Shown: positions 13,101 through 26,382 of the stretch, in pieces
Position numbering within the stretch: position 1 is the first letter of the stretch
Layout of the letters: the number at the start of each line of letters is the position of its first letter
NCBI GenBank assembly: GCA_907163375.1
Contig: CAJQUW010006277.1
Span: forward strand, 124,001 to 188,000
Reading direction: 5' to 3'
DNA from: Prostheceraeus crozeri
Taxonomy: Eukaryota; Platyhelminthes; Polycladida; Euryleptidae
DNA length: 64,000 nt
Translations under genes and position numbers: made by a program
The notes under the pieces: generated by a model
Database searches by the model: none
Seen by the model: only the letters and a program-made list of their open reading frames with translations
Told to the model about the DNA's origin: nothing

Positions 13101-14898
13101 GCGAAAATGTCTTCGCTCAGGATTAATGCTTGTTAATTTGAGTATTGATTACATGTTCCGTTCAGGATCGTTGAGATGTAGGCAATTTAGCAAGGATCTG
13201 CACGTTGTTTGCATTCAAAATACATCATGTGAGTTTATAAAGGTCACGTTTAGCAATTGTAGTGCGACAAAAGATGATAGATTCGTACTTAAAGCATTTG
13301 CTTCAGCTCTAGCATGAACAAACGTACTACCACATGAGGCTGCAGTGCATTTTATCCTGCTTCCTATTTCAGGAATTTTGGAAAGTTGTCTTAAGCCTCC
13401 CTCCATCAACCGGAGATAATGACATATAATATAATAGAATAATTTATTGAGCAGTCAAAAAGACCAATGACTATACGAAAGAGCAATAATGAAGATGCGA
13501 TAAATGCCCATGCCTGAGGTTGTTTCTTCGAATTTTTTAACCGTGTCGTGTTTTAATTTGATTACAAGCGATCTATAGAAAATAATCAACACTCAAATTC
13601 ATGAAGTAATTTCAGTACGATGTAACCTGAAATACTGTACAGTATAAATATTCTCTAATGCGGGATGGAATGCGTATAGCACCATGCAGTGTCATTTTAA
13701 GGTTGAACCGACAGCCGGCAGCGAATATCCGTCAGCGTGCGTCACGCTGCATATGGTATGGTGTTCATGGAGCTGAGAAGCCACTCACATTTATTTGTGC
13801 TTTTGGAGATCTGTACTTCAATGCTAGTTTTAAACAATTGCAAGAACGCAATGGATATACCTGAACTTACTTATTATGAATTTTTGTCTTTTCCTGTTCC
13901 AAAAGCAGCGTGAGAACGCGATCCTCTGCTGAGAAATACTGTTCAATATGTCCCCAGAAAATGCAACCGTGTTTTTACAATAACCATTTTGACAAAGTCA
14001 GCATTTTATATTCGACTTTGTTTGGTATATTTCCATCTTGTGAGTACCGATAGCATTTGGCGTCAGAAGAATTTTTTGAATGAACGCGGGAGTCATCAGG
14101 GGTCTGCCTTCAGCTCTATGCTGTTCATTACATTTAGTATTAAATATCTGAAGTGATCCCATCCACTTTGAACCTTGAGATTAGTTGCCATTGATTTTAT
14201 AAATCTAAGAATAATTCATCTAATTAAGTGATTGTGTTTTTTGGACATGTAATTAATCTTCATATAACTCGAAGGAGTTGAAATGATTGTCCAGGCCTAG
14301 TGGCCCGAGACTGGATTTTTGGAAATTTTCTTGACGTCGGCGTAAATTGGACTTATCGTATCTACTTGCTGCGTTGGTGCACAATCGAGTTTACTTCGTT
14401 CGTTTTACAATCATGGCTATCATGACGAACGTTAATATGATTTGATATTGATGGCTAGGATTTAAGTTTTAATGGCACTTACGCATTATCTTCTCCCTAA
14501 GAATGACTCCCTATAGATTTAAGTATCAACAAGTCAACAAAACTTGCATGCGCGAGTCATAATTGCGGTTTGAAAAGCAATCACGTGGTTGCATATTTCG
14601 AATTATGAATACATGTATTTGCCAATGTAAATACATGCGCTTACTATATTCATCTGAAATTGCATTTAGTTGGTGACTAAGTTCATGAACTTGTGAATAC
14701 TCATGTGCCTCAATTCTGAATTAAATGCATCTTGAGTGAATCTTAAAATAATTAATTGCAGGTAGATAATTGATTTTTCAAGCATAATTTACAGTTCTGT
14801 ATTTAAATGTTACTTGGAAGACCCGTTTCCCACTCTGCTCGCTGTCATTGTCCCACTTTCTATGATGATTGCCAGTACCGCTACAAATTATCGATAAT
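10131..14898. other. Intronic DNA, nothing recognised
   Basis: AT-rich intron sequence. Open frames are short and lack known motifs. No inverted-repeat element, SINE box pair or reverse-transcriptase motif was seen on either strand. Confidence 0.4.
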
Positions 14899-15307
14899 TA
14901 AAGAGAATGATATCGATTTAGTCAATAAAAGACACCAACACCCTTGATTCCCCGAGGAGTCCACCGAAGTCCGCGATGGAGACTAGCTCGCACCTTCCTC
15001 GCTAGGCAGCGCCGACGGTACAGACGGACCGACAAATTTTCGTTGTCAATCTTCTGTGTGACCTAGTCGAATGACATCCTAATCTGCTGCCTCGTTACAA
15101 TGTGAATGCTGGTAGCACTCTGTCAATAATAATAGGACAATAAACTGTCGATGCCACTTGGACATACCACGTCAGCGTGGCTTAGTGAGGAAGGTGCGAG
15201 CTGGTCTCCACTGTGGACTTCGCTTCGATTCCTGGATCAGGCGAATGCGGTCGGGGAATCAAGGATGTTGTTTTCTTTTATTGACTGAATCGTTGTCATT
15301 CTCTTTA
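14899..15307. repeat. Inverted pair of tRNA-derived SINE-like units
   Basis: The sequence from 14899 to about 15020 reappears as reverse complement from about 15166 to 15307, with a spacer near 146 bp. In the right arm, read on +, an A box (TGGCTTAGTGAGG) and a B box (TTCGATTCC) are visible, followed by a body ending TTTTATTGACTGAATCG. The left arm is the same unit on the - strand with a deletion of about 25 bp around its B box. Two SINEs inserted tail-to-tail, or one fold-back element built from a SINE, would both explain it. The transcript could form a long imperfect hairpin. Confidence 0.65.
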
Positions 15308-18071
15308 GATATTCAATGCGCTGCGACAGACCTTTGATGTCAAAGTGTTGATAATTACATTTCAATAATCGCCTTTAATAGTTTATAATTTGATCACGAT
15401 GCTAATGAAATAATCTCGAGAATTGATGCAATTGACAAACACAGGGTATGGGTTTGTTTTATATGTATGTGACTACCTACCATCACGTTTTGTTCAAAGG
15501 GAATTTCAGATTACCCTTTCTTGTAAATTACTGAAATGATTTCAAACGATTTCTGATGAAAACTTTATGAAGACGAAATTTGTTGAAAGAGAGAATATTG
15601 GCACCGCCATGAAAGTAACTCGAGTGATTCTACACGATAGGAAAATGTTTGTTTATTGAGTTCACTTTCTCCAGCTCTATTATTTCACGTGAAGATCGGA
15701 GTACGGAATGTCTGCTGATATCCCGAGGTAATTTATTATTTACAATTCGCTACCATTGAGACGATATTAATTCTGTTATTTCTTCAAAGTCACTCCCATA
15801 TGCGAAAGTCAATCTTCGGATGATTTTGCGTTATAAGTATATCATCAAAGTCCTCATGGTTTTGTTTGAATTTTGCATTGTAAAGAAGTCAATCAGTGTT
15901 CCAAGTCGTGAGTGCTGATTTGAATGTGTTTATAATTTCAAGGATGCGTCAATTACTCTTTGTTTTCAGGTGCAAAACATTGAGATACAGACTCGGGCCA
16001 CATATCGCAATTCTGTCATTGATTTAATCGTGCTATAGGTCCTGGTCGATGATTGCGTCAAGTTCATTGCAGAGCACTGGTAAATCGAAGTAAGGGAGCC
16101 TACCTGTTTGGGGAACATGATACAAAATTATTTAAAACATCACGCATATTTTTACACGAAATGTGATAATTATCGGAGACGTGCGAATAGCTACCCCTAT
16201 TATCTCCCCCTTAAGCTGCACGATACTTTAGCCATCCACACACCACTAAATTCCAACTTCAGTCGCGAATGCGGCTTAAGTCGAAGTTAGAAGTAAGTCA
16301 GCTGATGAATCCAATTTTTTCAAAACCCCATTAAGGAACAATGAAATACTGATATGTTCAATAGCACACGTAGAAAATGTAGAAGAGCGGGTGGGCCTCC
16401 TCAACGTCAAGTCAGTAAAAAGGAATCCTCCATTTCCCCTAAAACTCGGTAAAGTTTTGCGTTTTAATGGATTTCGCTCTCATGCTAAGCTTTTGATGCA
16501 ATACATGCTTCACTTTTCGATGTTAATGAGATATATTTTAAAGTCAATCAAGCACAAACAAATTGAAAACATATAATCGAATCAAGCCCCAAACGGGCAT
16601 TGATATAATAATGATAACATTGATGAAGTAGTAATATACGCGTATGTCTATATCCGGCCTCCACAAGAAAGCTTTAAGCGGTCAGCAAATTCTAAGTTCC
16701 AATATAATAAAAGTTTTTCTAACGATAAAAGTTCTGAGATGAACAAGATACCAAGCTTTAGATACAATACATTTTTCTTTTTCGATGTCAATGCGATAAT
16801 AGAGCACTATAGTCATTCAACCTATCACACTCCTATTCATTTCTTTAATGAGTAACTTTCGCTCGATACTATCACGTCATGGACTTAATTTTTAAAGTAT
16901 CTTCAGGCTAACTTACGTTTTATTCATGAAAACGCCTGATGTTTTCGCACATGTTGCTTGCTAAAATGTCTTAATGTGTTCTCATGAAATCATGATAATA
17001 ATATCGTCTTACAGTATGGTATTGGTTGTGACAAGGCCATCGCAATCACCCATGTGATAAAACAAATGATAAAGAATAATACTCATGCGATAAATTTCAT
17101 CGAGAAACCCAATTTTTCAGATATCCTCCATGCCAGGAATCCCTTTCGCAACGTAGGCTGAATCTTTAACTTCTTCCGCTTTATGCAAAACAAGACAACT
17201 CGAGGCAGATTAGAAAAAAGGTTTCAATTCTCATGCGATGATGAAAATCATCCCAGCAGCCATTTATAATGGAATATAATGCTTACTAATTCAAATTATT
17301 AACTGATGTAGTCCTAATGAGGACTGATGGCGTTCTCCAATCTGTAAGTGTACAGGTGCAATGCTACTGTAACCATCGGATTAATCAGTTCTTTAAAGAA
17401 CTCAATGGAGCTTTCTCGTGCCAACAAATTAAAATTGATCAGCTTTGGCCCAATATCTGGTAAAAGTGGAAATCTTAGATTTATAACACTACTCATTCTT
17501 ACTGTTAATATACTAATACCATAGATTCCAAATACTGCCGCATACATGTTCAAAAAACAGACGTCTAATATACCTTGCCGACTGCAGATGCTGGTAGTGG
17601 AAATACAATAGGACAATGGTCATCATAGGTTAAGGAAATTAAAAATGGATATTATAAAACAAAAGGAGATCGATGGATAAAAATTGGAAAAGTGGAGGTA
17701 AAAATGGAAATGCAATAATGCTACTACACCGATTCTGACACCACACATGGTGGATAATGGTAATAGTGGATAAGTGGAAAGTGGATAATGGAGGCAAACA
17801 ATAGAACTACAATGACACCCTACTACACCGAAAGCAATGAAATTATACACATTATTTATACCATTATAGTATTTCTTCACTTGAATTTGTTATCACCAAT
17901 TTCTTAATCCGTCTATAATACTTCATGTAATCCCACATTTCTTCATTTGTTCTTCATTTGAAATACAATACATCGATCACTACTTCAGCTACCGATTAAG
18001 GGATATGTACAATGTTTTACGTATTGTTATGTTGGGATATATATATACGCTCCTGCACCATATATTTGTAC
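15308..18071. other. Intronic DNA, nothing recognised
   Basis: AT-rich intron sequence. Around 17640-17790 the + strand is purine-rich, with several drifting copies of GTGGATAATGG, a low-complexity tract. No gene or identifiable element was found. Confidence 0.4.
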
Positions 18072-18084
18072 TATATATATATAT

Positions 18085-18128
<44 letters not shown>
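18072..18128. repeat. (TA)n microsatellite
   Basis: About 57 bp of alternating T and A with one interruption near 18098. It directly abuts the left end of the small hammerhead-bearing element, and a second, shorter TA-rich tract follows that element at about 18335-18355. Confidence 0.9.
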
Positions 18129-18131
<3 letters not shown>

Positions 18132-18330
18132 ACCCGGCGTAAAAAATCATTCAAAACTACCATTAAGTAAAAAGTAAATTCAATTCGAATTCATCATTTT
18201 GAATTTGTACGAGCGTATGCTGCTTTTTGTTTAATATATTCATTCCCTTTGACAAGCCTCCAAGATGAGGTGAAACCGGTCAGGGAAGTAAAAATGGTGT
18301 TTTGATTCATTTTTCAACCGGGTTTATTTG
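18129..18330 (+). mobile_element. Small non-autonomous hammerhead-bearing element
   Basis: About 200 bp of non-repetitive sequence lies between two TA tracts. Its ends are imperfect inverted repeats (18129-18158 and 18298-18325, sharing GTTTTGA and CCGGG blocks). It carries one hammerhead-type motif at 18243-18287 and no coding frame. ATGTTGGGAT occurs on both outer sides (18029 and 18354), a possible remnant of target duplication. The size and ribozyme recall animal retrozymes or an isolated PLE terminal repeat; I cannot tell which. Boundaries are approximate. Confidence 0.55.
18243..18287 (+). ncRNA. Type I hammerhead-like ribozyme, variant core
   Basis: Stem I is TTCCCT (18243-18248) with AGGGAA (18282-18287), six pairs. 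The core is TTGACAA (18249-18255). Stem II is GCCTC with GAGGT around a six-base loop. GAAA follows at 18272-18275, then CCGGTC, with predicted cleavage after C18281. Stem III is only the self-complementary ACCGGT, too short to fold alone, so a dimer is likely. Compared with the canonical CUGANGA core, position 3 is U instead of C and position 8 is A instead of G, which keeps a base pair between them. Confidence 0.6.
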
Positions 18331-21300
18331 GAATTATATATATATTCATATATATGTTGGGATGTATACATATTTTTAATGTTCGATTAAAAATATACAC
18401 TAACCAGCCAAGTACTGGCCGCTTCCGAAGCAGAGTGAAGTTCTGCGAGGCCGCTACGAAGAGGTGACAGGACAGTCCTCCACGATACGTGTTATGGTTT
18501 GAGTCTGTCCAGTCGCACAGCGGGGATTGGTGAGTACCCCAACGGTGCAGGGAGCTGCAACAAGGTCAAGCATTCGTCCTCAGCCGGCTGAGAAGAGTCC
18601 ACTTGACTAAGGAGATGTCAGAGCTCGGTACTTTAGCTGTTGGATCGTCCATCAGCGATTTGTTACAGACCTCACACTTCTGCCACTCCTCACGCCAGGC
18701 TTGAGCGGGATCTTTTATGAAACATATGGAAATATCTGAATCAAACGTTGAAGATCTCACAAGTTGATGATTTTGTTTGTCGGAACTTTCCATTAGATAT
18801 TGGCTGAAGGTCACCCAAAATTGAAGTTCTTGTCTAGAGCATCTTCTCTCTCTGAAATCAAGATTCGCTGATTTTTGGCTAAAATGATGTTTCTGATATC
18901 GTGAAAAAGTAGATATCTACATATCTCTCAAAACATTGGAAAACCGGTTTTGTTCTTGATTTCATTGCGAAGAATGTAACAGTATTTTCAAAGTTGCTGT
19001 CAGTCAGGCACTGTGTAGAGAAAAACAACTTCCATGACTTCTGGATGTCTCCGTTGTCAAGCTGAAATCTTTACTCTCTCAATTTTAATTGCCCTCGCCT
19101 AATAGTATTTTAAGAATTGAGTTTGCTCACAACAAGCAGAGCTGAAAGCAAAAGCCCGGGGATTAGGTGAATGCGGCTTGAAAATTTCGGCTGAAACCCG
19201 TGCCCCAAAAATTAAGAATCTGGGTCTCATGTCTGGAATTTATGTTCAACAGTTGGATATGGTGATGGATTGAATTCACCGCATCTGTTCATGTGACAAT
19301 TTACTAACATAATTCCTGAGCGATATGATGACATAAATGTTGGTATGTTAAGCGGTAAGCCAGAAACAGAGTTCGACAAAAATCTAAAGAATGAGAAAGA
19401 TAAGTGCTGCATGAATTTGTCAATTATCTCATAGCGTCTCATTCATCAAAGGAAAATGTGCTAGATACGGCGGGTATTAGCTGATATTGCTCAACATCTT
19501 GAAACAGAGATAATACCAACATCTAACATCGACCTGAATATGTAAAAGATAATCACATGGTCGGTTCCAGCTGCTGTGACAACAAGCTCCTATGTAAATG
19601 ACATTGTCTTGCCTTGCCTCAGGTACATCAGTGATGATAAGATTTTGAATTCATGTAAACTTTAAAAATAGGTATTTCCTGAGTTCGGATATGAGTAGCT
19701 TTCATGCATTTATTGGCGTTCAGAAGACTCAGCCTTTCTTGTTGTGAATAACATGTTTGACATCTGCGTATATGTAGAATGCCTATTAAACTTTTACTTA
19801 AGTATCCAGAAAAAGAGGGCTGTCGGATAGGACGTTTTATAAATTCTTCATACCTCTGCAGAGCAGAACCTTTGACAGAGCCTACAGGATTTCTCAATCT
19901 TGTAATATTAAGATCATTATGCATGTCTTCCATACGCTGCTTCGCACTCTGCATCAAGTTTTGGAGAATCAATCATATTGGATATAATGAGATATCACGG
20001 CAAGTTGAAGTAAAATGACGACTTAGTGAAATCAAAAGCTTACCGAGAAGTTAATCAAACCCTTCACTAATGAAGTTTAAGATATCGGAATGACAAATAG
20101 TCGGAGACCTTTATTGTGAATTTCCTGATCCTGAACACGTCTCACATCATTGTAACAACCATCTCTAGTGTCAGGACTACTTCAGACTTCGCTGCTTCAT
20201 TCTCGCGAGCTGTAAGCGAGTTTCTCGTCAATCTGTTTCATAAATTCTATCAAACACGTTCATAAAATATTCGGTTATGGGAAATTTGGTTCCATTTTGC
20301 AGCAATAGGTAACGCAATAGTTTATGCCGATTAATTTGCAACAAAAATCGTTTCAGATTGTTATCAGATAATTCAGGAAGTCACTTCATATGTGATCTGA
20401 TTGTTGATAAAGATGTCAATTTCACGTTAGATGTAGCCACTGTGAAAAATGTTCCAGCCTCATTCCTCAAAAACCGCCACTGGGTTTTTGTCCTGTCCCC
20501 AGTTTGGGATTGAAGGCAACATTTCCCCCTCCCTATCGAAAATTTGCTCCAGTTTTTAAAAAGCGTGATTTTCATTGTGACTTCAGAACAGTAGCTTACT
20601 TATTGCGTATTTCTGATATGTTGACAAAATATTTTCATTTTTGATCTTTTGCATTTGCACAATTGCGATTGGGTTTTTTATCTATCATTCGGCGGTTTCG
20701 GCTACTTCAATTCAATTGGAAGTGAAAGACATCGATCATGACTTCACACAATGATCTATGAGTATACGCAATTGCCGGAAATGTGTTTATCATATTCACA
20801 CTACCAGTAGATGCGAGCATAAGTAGTAACAGTAGATAATGGAAGAAAATAGTTCAGCAATTTTTGCTATTCGTCAGAAATACCAAGCGTTTTATTCCAA
20901 ATTATCAATTCTATCATCAACACATAATGCTGAAGTCATTTCCATCTGTTTACAATGAACTGAGGGATGATGGAATTTTGTGTATCGATAATTTAGACAG
21001 AATCTTTTGGATCACCATGTGATTTGGAGGTGTATTCAGATAGCAAACATTATTCCAATATCCACTTTTCTCTAAAATTTGAAGCAGTTCCTCTTTTCCG
21101 CGATCCATGTAATTTGCACACTTTTAATACTTGGGAAAGTCAATCTTGAATTCGGAATTTCATTATGAACCTACAGGGGTGCAGGCTACTCACAACGGCG
21201 TGGATCAAATTAGGCCTATTACAGGCAATTGTTTCACATTTACTGTTCCCATGGTGTATCTTTCATTTATATTGTAATTATCCTACAGGTTGGATAAAGC

Positions 21301-22597
21301 TGATTCTTTGATCATTTAGTCCGTGGTCAACGTAGAAGTCATGATGATCATGCTTTAGATAACGTCATTTTGTATTGAATGGATCATCAGAATCACAGAA
21401 GAAAGCTACTAAATCAGTTGAAATTCTCATTCGATTTGCAACCGATCCTTGCTTCGCAAAAATACATTTGAATGAAAATAAGAAATAAGTACATGTTCTG
21501 CGTATCTTTTCAAAAGTATTTTCAAAGTCACGAGTAGAATTCAGTTTCCTTAACAGAATGTCCTAAACTCAGTTTTGCTGTATGAAGTAAAAACACATCT
21601 ACACGTCGTCTTCTTGAACTACGTTCAGAGAATCCAACCGTTCAGCAAAGTTTTCTCATCAAACAGCAAGTACAGTATGAGACAACAAAATCTGTCGGAA
21701 AATCAACTATCCAATGTTCGAAGTTACAAGCAGAAAAGAAAAAAAATCTCAAATTTAATATTTTCAAGAAGACTGGATTGAACTGCTCAATAATATGTTA
21801 TAAGTTTAGTATTTATTTATTTCCGTATTTCGGATGAAGTCTTTCATCCTGACAATTCCAGCCTCATGATTAGGGAATCTGTTATCTTCTAACTTCTCCA
21901 TCGCCTGAATATTAGAGTGCATCAGATACAGGGGCTTGTCAGGTTCGCCTTCAGGATAAAGCAGCAACTTGACAGTTATCTCTTTAGGTATTAATTTAAC
22001 ATCCGATCATGTCATATGATCTGAAGCTAGCCAACGGACATGTGTCTTTCTACACTCTGCTCATCCACTCTTGTGTGCGCATGCGTCATTATTTATAAAA
22101 ATATTCAAATGTACGACACGTAGCATACAATCATGTATGTATCAATTCCGAAGCCCTATGAAGGCGAAGATCAGAAATTATTATAGCATTAGATGTATAT
22201 TTATCTTCAATTCTATCTATTTGTGCATGTTGTTCTGCTGCGTTTTCAAGGAAGCATTTGTCCTTTACTTCTCTCAGGAAACTATTTTAGGCGTGATATT
22301 AGTTCTCTGTCAACTCTAGTGAATGTCTAAAGTTTTAACATAGTTAAGTGAAGAATTCTTCCTTTACTAATGCACAATGAATTAAATAGATTAGTAGATT
22401 TTTGAAATTGCGTTGATTTAGTAAAAAATGAATATTGTTGAGGTCGGCGGATGCGAACTATGTATGCAGAAAATACTTGACATTTTAGGGAAGTGGTTAT
22501 TCGAGTCAATTTTTTCAATTTTTCTATAAATGTTGCAACTCAAAATCGGGCTTTTTAAAAGGTAGCATTTTTGTCACCACAAGTAAGCTTCTTAGTC
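18331..22597. other. Intronic DNA, no gene recognised
   Basis: Begins with a TA-rich tract and a 10-bp-arm palindrome (18371-18380 with 18386-18395). A GC-richer block at 18410-18600 and open frames on the - strand at 18566-18814, 19227-19442 and 19628-19972 have no recognisable domain. They may be decayed repeat sequence. Confidence 0.35.
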
Positions 22598-23243
22598 CAG
22601 TATCCAGAGCAAGTTTCTGCAGGACACAAGACCGAAAATGACACTTTTACAGAATGATAAGCACGCTATGACTTTTGCTAACCCGCGCGTCTGCCGAATT
22701 CTAACCTGTTCGTCATTGTTAGACAGGATCAAAGAAATACACACGTAAATCTAATGATTGCCCGATTGAAGATTTTCTATGTTTTCTCTAGAGACCGCCA
22801 TAAATGTTGGCATGGAATGTCTTCAGATCATTATCAATCACGTTCATGTACTTTTGTCTACGAAGCTAAGCACATTCAGATTTAGCAAGCCTTCTAGTGT
22901 CGTTAAACTCAATATTTGGTATGTTTTCGCTTACATCACCGATCAGAAGTTGTCAGCATGATAATGACACATGATAGGAAGTGACATGAAGACGTTGTAT
23001 GTCAAAAAGTATGTCTATATGCCTAATATACTTCTCACTTAATCAGAGAAAACATAGAAAATCTCATTTTTGCAGATAACCTCAATTTGCTTCTCATTGG
23101 ATTTACATGTGTTTTTCTTTGATCCTGTCTGACAAGAACAGGAACTAACTAGAACTCGGTAGGCGCACAGATTCGCAGTAGCCTCAGGGTGTGCATAATT
23201 CTGTAAAAGTCTCGTTCCATGCAGAAACTCATTCTGGCTGCCT
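22598..23243. mobile_element. Long terminal-inverted-repeat element, copy 1
   Basis: The left 200 bp and right 220 bp are diverged inverted repeats. Shared landmarks are AGTTTCTGC near the ends, GACAGGATCAAAGAAA further in, and TTTTCTATGTTTTCTCT at the inner edge. No transposase frame lies inside, so it is non-autonomous. The same family occurs at 36776-37470, and an end fragment at 33988. I could not define a clear target duplication, so the superfamily is unknown. End positions are accurate to about 5-10 bp. Confidence 0.7.
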
Positions 23244-24689
23244 AGTAATAGGCAAATTGCCATGAGATAAGCCATCTAGTGCAACAATTCGAATTCAGAT
23301 GATTGGATGCAGCCTTTTACATGAGGGCATGCCTCGGACAAATTTTAACAACTTTTTTTTCAGGGAAACAATTTTAGCTAATATGTTACGGCAACTGCAT
23401 CTACTAAGCTACGATGAAACGTCATGACCTGAATTTTAAAGAATTCTGCGTGATTTATCAAATAATCTTTGACTGATTTTACACGTCATTTCAATATAAA
23501 TAACATTCAAGTTGACGGCTTCTCCTTGTTTGGAAAAGTTTCTCATGCATGAGGTGTTGAGTGACAACTCCAATGAAACTTGAAATAATTGGGAAGCGAT
23601 TTGTTTGCAGACAAATGAAAACTAGTTCCTTGTTTTGATCAGGATAATGATGACATGACTTCTTTGTCAACGAAGAAAAAGTTGGAGTGAACTAGTGTTA
23701 GACTTTGAAGTTAGACAACGGTGGAATGGCATGGATATTTAACTGTCGTTTCCTCTAGTTTTCCTCTAGCTCGGAAATTAATGAAAAAGTTACCAGTTTT
23801 AAGTGATTGGTCTCATAGTTTTCGGTGTCACATTCCCTTACTGAGATAGCCATTCTGATGTTTCGTTTGATGAACAATGCTCTGTCAATTGCCAGTTAAG
23901 GATCTTTCTTGTGATCTCCTCACTTTACTTTCAATGAGAGCTTTGTAAGTTTGCAACATGTGACTATCGGAGGTTCGCTACGCAAAGTTTATCATTAAGG
24001 ATATCACTTGAGATGAAGAAAAGGAGAGATTGTGTCCAACTTATTACCACGTTTCCTTCTTATTTTCAGTTCACCAAGTTGAATCTGACTCCACTTCCTT
24101 GTGAGATTTTCTTTCCGATTTCGCTTCTCAATTAAGGTGCACTATCGTGAAGCTGAGAGATGAGAAAGAGAAAATTGGACTTCCGTCAACTGTAGAAAAA
24201 TGATGGGGTGATTAACTTAGATTTGTGGGAATTGTTTTCTTTCATTTATTTGCCTGTAGTCATAATTAAAGTTGCCGGTCATGTTGTTTTGTTCATTGTA
24301 GAGATATAATGATGAAAACAGTCGTGTCTGTTGAAACAAAGGTAAGATAATATGGAAGAACACATCCCATCGTAATATACAATAAGTAAGGGATATTTTC
24401 TCACAATCTCTCACCAAGATGATAATTTTTCGGAGATTGAGAGATGGGGTTAACGATTTCTACTTTCAATGGGTCTCAAATAACCCACATGTTGAATTAA
24501 TGATGAAGACTAATCTAATATGGCAATTACATTTTTAGTATTTCATCCACAAATTGTACAAGTTATCATCTTTGAATCCGGATAAAGTAACTTTTTTCGA
24601 TTATTTGTTATTTAGAAATGTTCTATGAAATTATCCGTAAAAAGTAGTTACATTTTTTGTAATTTGGCATATCGTGATATCTCAAGAAA
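23244..24689. other. Intronic DNA, nothing recognised
   Basis: AT-rich intron sequence with only short unconvincing frames and no identifiable repeat. Confidence 0.4.
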
Positions 24690-26290
24690 CGTAGTCAAGC
24701 CGTCAACCTCAAAACCCCTCTCAAGATCAGATTCAGCAACGTACGATGACTGAGGTCCAATTACGACGACATCAACATCTTCTTCCAAGGTAAGTCACCA
24801 GATCTTCTAAGCCTGTCGGAAACCAAGTTAGATCCCAGTGTGTCATCAAGCGATGTTACTCCTGATGGATACATATTTCACCGGATGGATAAAGCACTCT
24901 GTCATGGTCTTGGAGTTTCTGCCAAGACAAGCCTTCGCTTGAGAAGGCTTCGTAGCTCAGAAGCTCGAAGGCATGAGTTGCCTTCATTGCGCCGTTACAG
25001 AAAACCACTCTTTAATTTTTACTATACCGCTCTCCATCAATCAATGCAGACATTTTCAATGTTCGTTCTGATCGGTTCTCTTCTACAAGAGTATCCCAGC
25101 GCTGAGGTTGCCATTTTTGGTGACTTTAACGTGCACAATGTTGACTTGCTTGTCAACTCAGGCACCACTGATCTCTCCTGTCAGGCAGCCGAGGATTGTG
25201 CTGTCTCCCACAATCTTAGCAAAATTGTCACTTGTCCTACCAGAGTGCCTGAGCGAGCTGGGGATGCTGGATATCTCCTTGACCTGTTTCTCACCTCAAA
25301 TGCAGCTTGTTTTTCACACAAGGTTACTTCTCCCCTCGGAACGTCTGATCAATGTTATCACAGTTTCTGGCAAACAAACTTGTTCTACACCGTTTGCGCC
25401 TTTCCATAGAACAGTTAATCAATTCTCCAAAGCAGACTGGTGTGGCTTCCGGACATTTCTTAGTCAAGTTAATGCTGAGAATTTGATTGAAACCTTCCAG
25501 CGTGACCACTTTTTTCCATAAGTAAAAGCGTGACAGCATCGCTGGCAATTTTTAATTGTACAAGACCGCACGAATAAAAGTCTTACACCAAGGTTGTCAA
25601 TGCAGGAGTTCCTCAAGGGTCAATTTTGTGACCACTCTTTTTCTGCTGTACATCAACGACCTCCCAGACTGCCTAGCGAGTAAATTGGTGATGCATGCAG
25701 ATGGTCACGAAAGACTTGTCATGGAAACTGTATATCCAGTCCATCAGCAAGCAGGCACCTCAACGCATTGGTAGACTCTATCGTGCCAGCAGCTATCTTC
25801 CACCACAGACTATCTGCTATCTTTACAAGTCCACTATTCGTCCTCTGATGGAGGACATCTGTCATCTGTGGACCGGCGCCCTTCAGACACATCTTAAACT
25901 CCTTGAACGGGTTGAGAAACGTGTCAAGAATCTTATGGGTGAAAAACTTGCTAACAAGTTGCAGCTGCTCTCCGTCAGACGGGATGTTACTTCACTCAGT
26001 CTGTTCTACAGGTACTATTTCGGTAGAAGCTTCTCTGCAGCAAATGAGTGCGTACCCAAACCTAGGATCTTATCCGGAAGCACACGCAGAGCTAATGCAC
26101 TCACATGCTATCATGTGAGCTTAGAACGCGCACGGACTGTGAGTCGCTTGAAAAGCTTTTTGTTCGCACGGCACAGCTTTGGAATCAGCTACCCCAGAAC
26201 ACATTCCCTGACCAAGACAATTTTGATACTTTCAAGAAGCGTGCGAACAGGTTTCTGATGGGGACAACTTAATCAGATTAGAAGATATGT
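24690..26290 (+). mobile_element. LINE (CR1/Jockey-type), decayed
   Basis: The 5' part (about 24790-25410) encodes an APE-type endonuclease: LSETKLDPS, VAIFGDFNVHN, CPTRVPERAGD, LLDLFLTS and PLGTSDQ appear in the right order. The reverse-transcriptase part shows VNAGVPQGSIL and LLYINDLPDC at 25585-25680, in another frame and with a stop. The C-terminal thumb (TKDLSWK, LYKSTIRPLMED, LLERVEKRVKNL) lies at 25700-26260. Two segments are missing, one before GVPQGS and one between the catalytic Asp region and TKDLSWK, so it cannot work. The 3' region ends with a stable hairpin. A related fragment closes the window at 63500-64000. Confidence 0.85.
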
Positions 26291-26342
26291 TTGTTCTCTT
26301 ATTTATTTGAAATGATGCAGTTTATTACTTCTTCGTTGAGTA

Positions 26343-26382
26343 ACCCCTAGCTTCGTTCATGGCTCGTAGCTGTGCTAGGGGT
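26343..26382 (+). other. Hairpin in LINE 3' region
   Basis: ACCCCTAGC at 26343-26351 pairs perfectly with GCTAGGGGT at 26374-26382 around a 22-nt loop, just after the LINE coding end. LINE 3' hairpins can be recognised by the element's own reverse transcriptase; that role here is inferred. Confidence 0.6.

Noticed and set aside
18566-19972. Three - strand open frames as exons of a host gene
   Set aside because: None shows a known domain or conserved motif, and splice sites do not chain them in frame convincingly.
25912-25935. TTGAGAAAC near GTGTC as a hammerhead
   Set aside because: It falls within LINE coding sequence and lacks a stem II hairpin.
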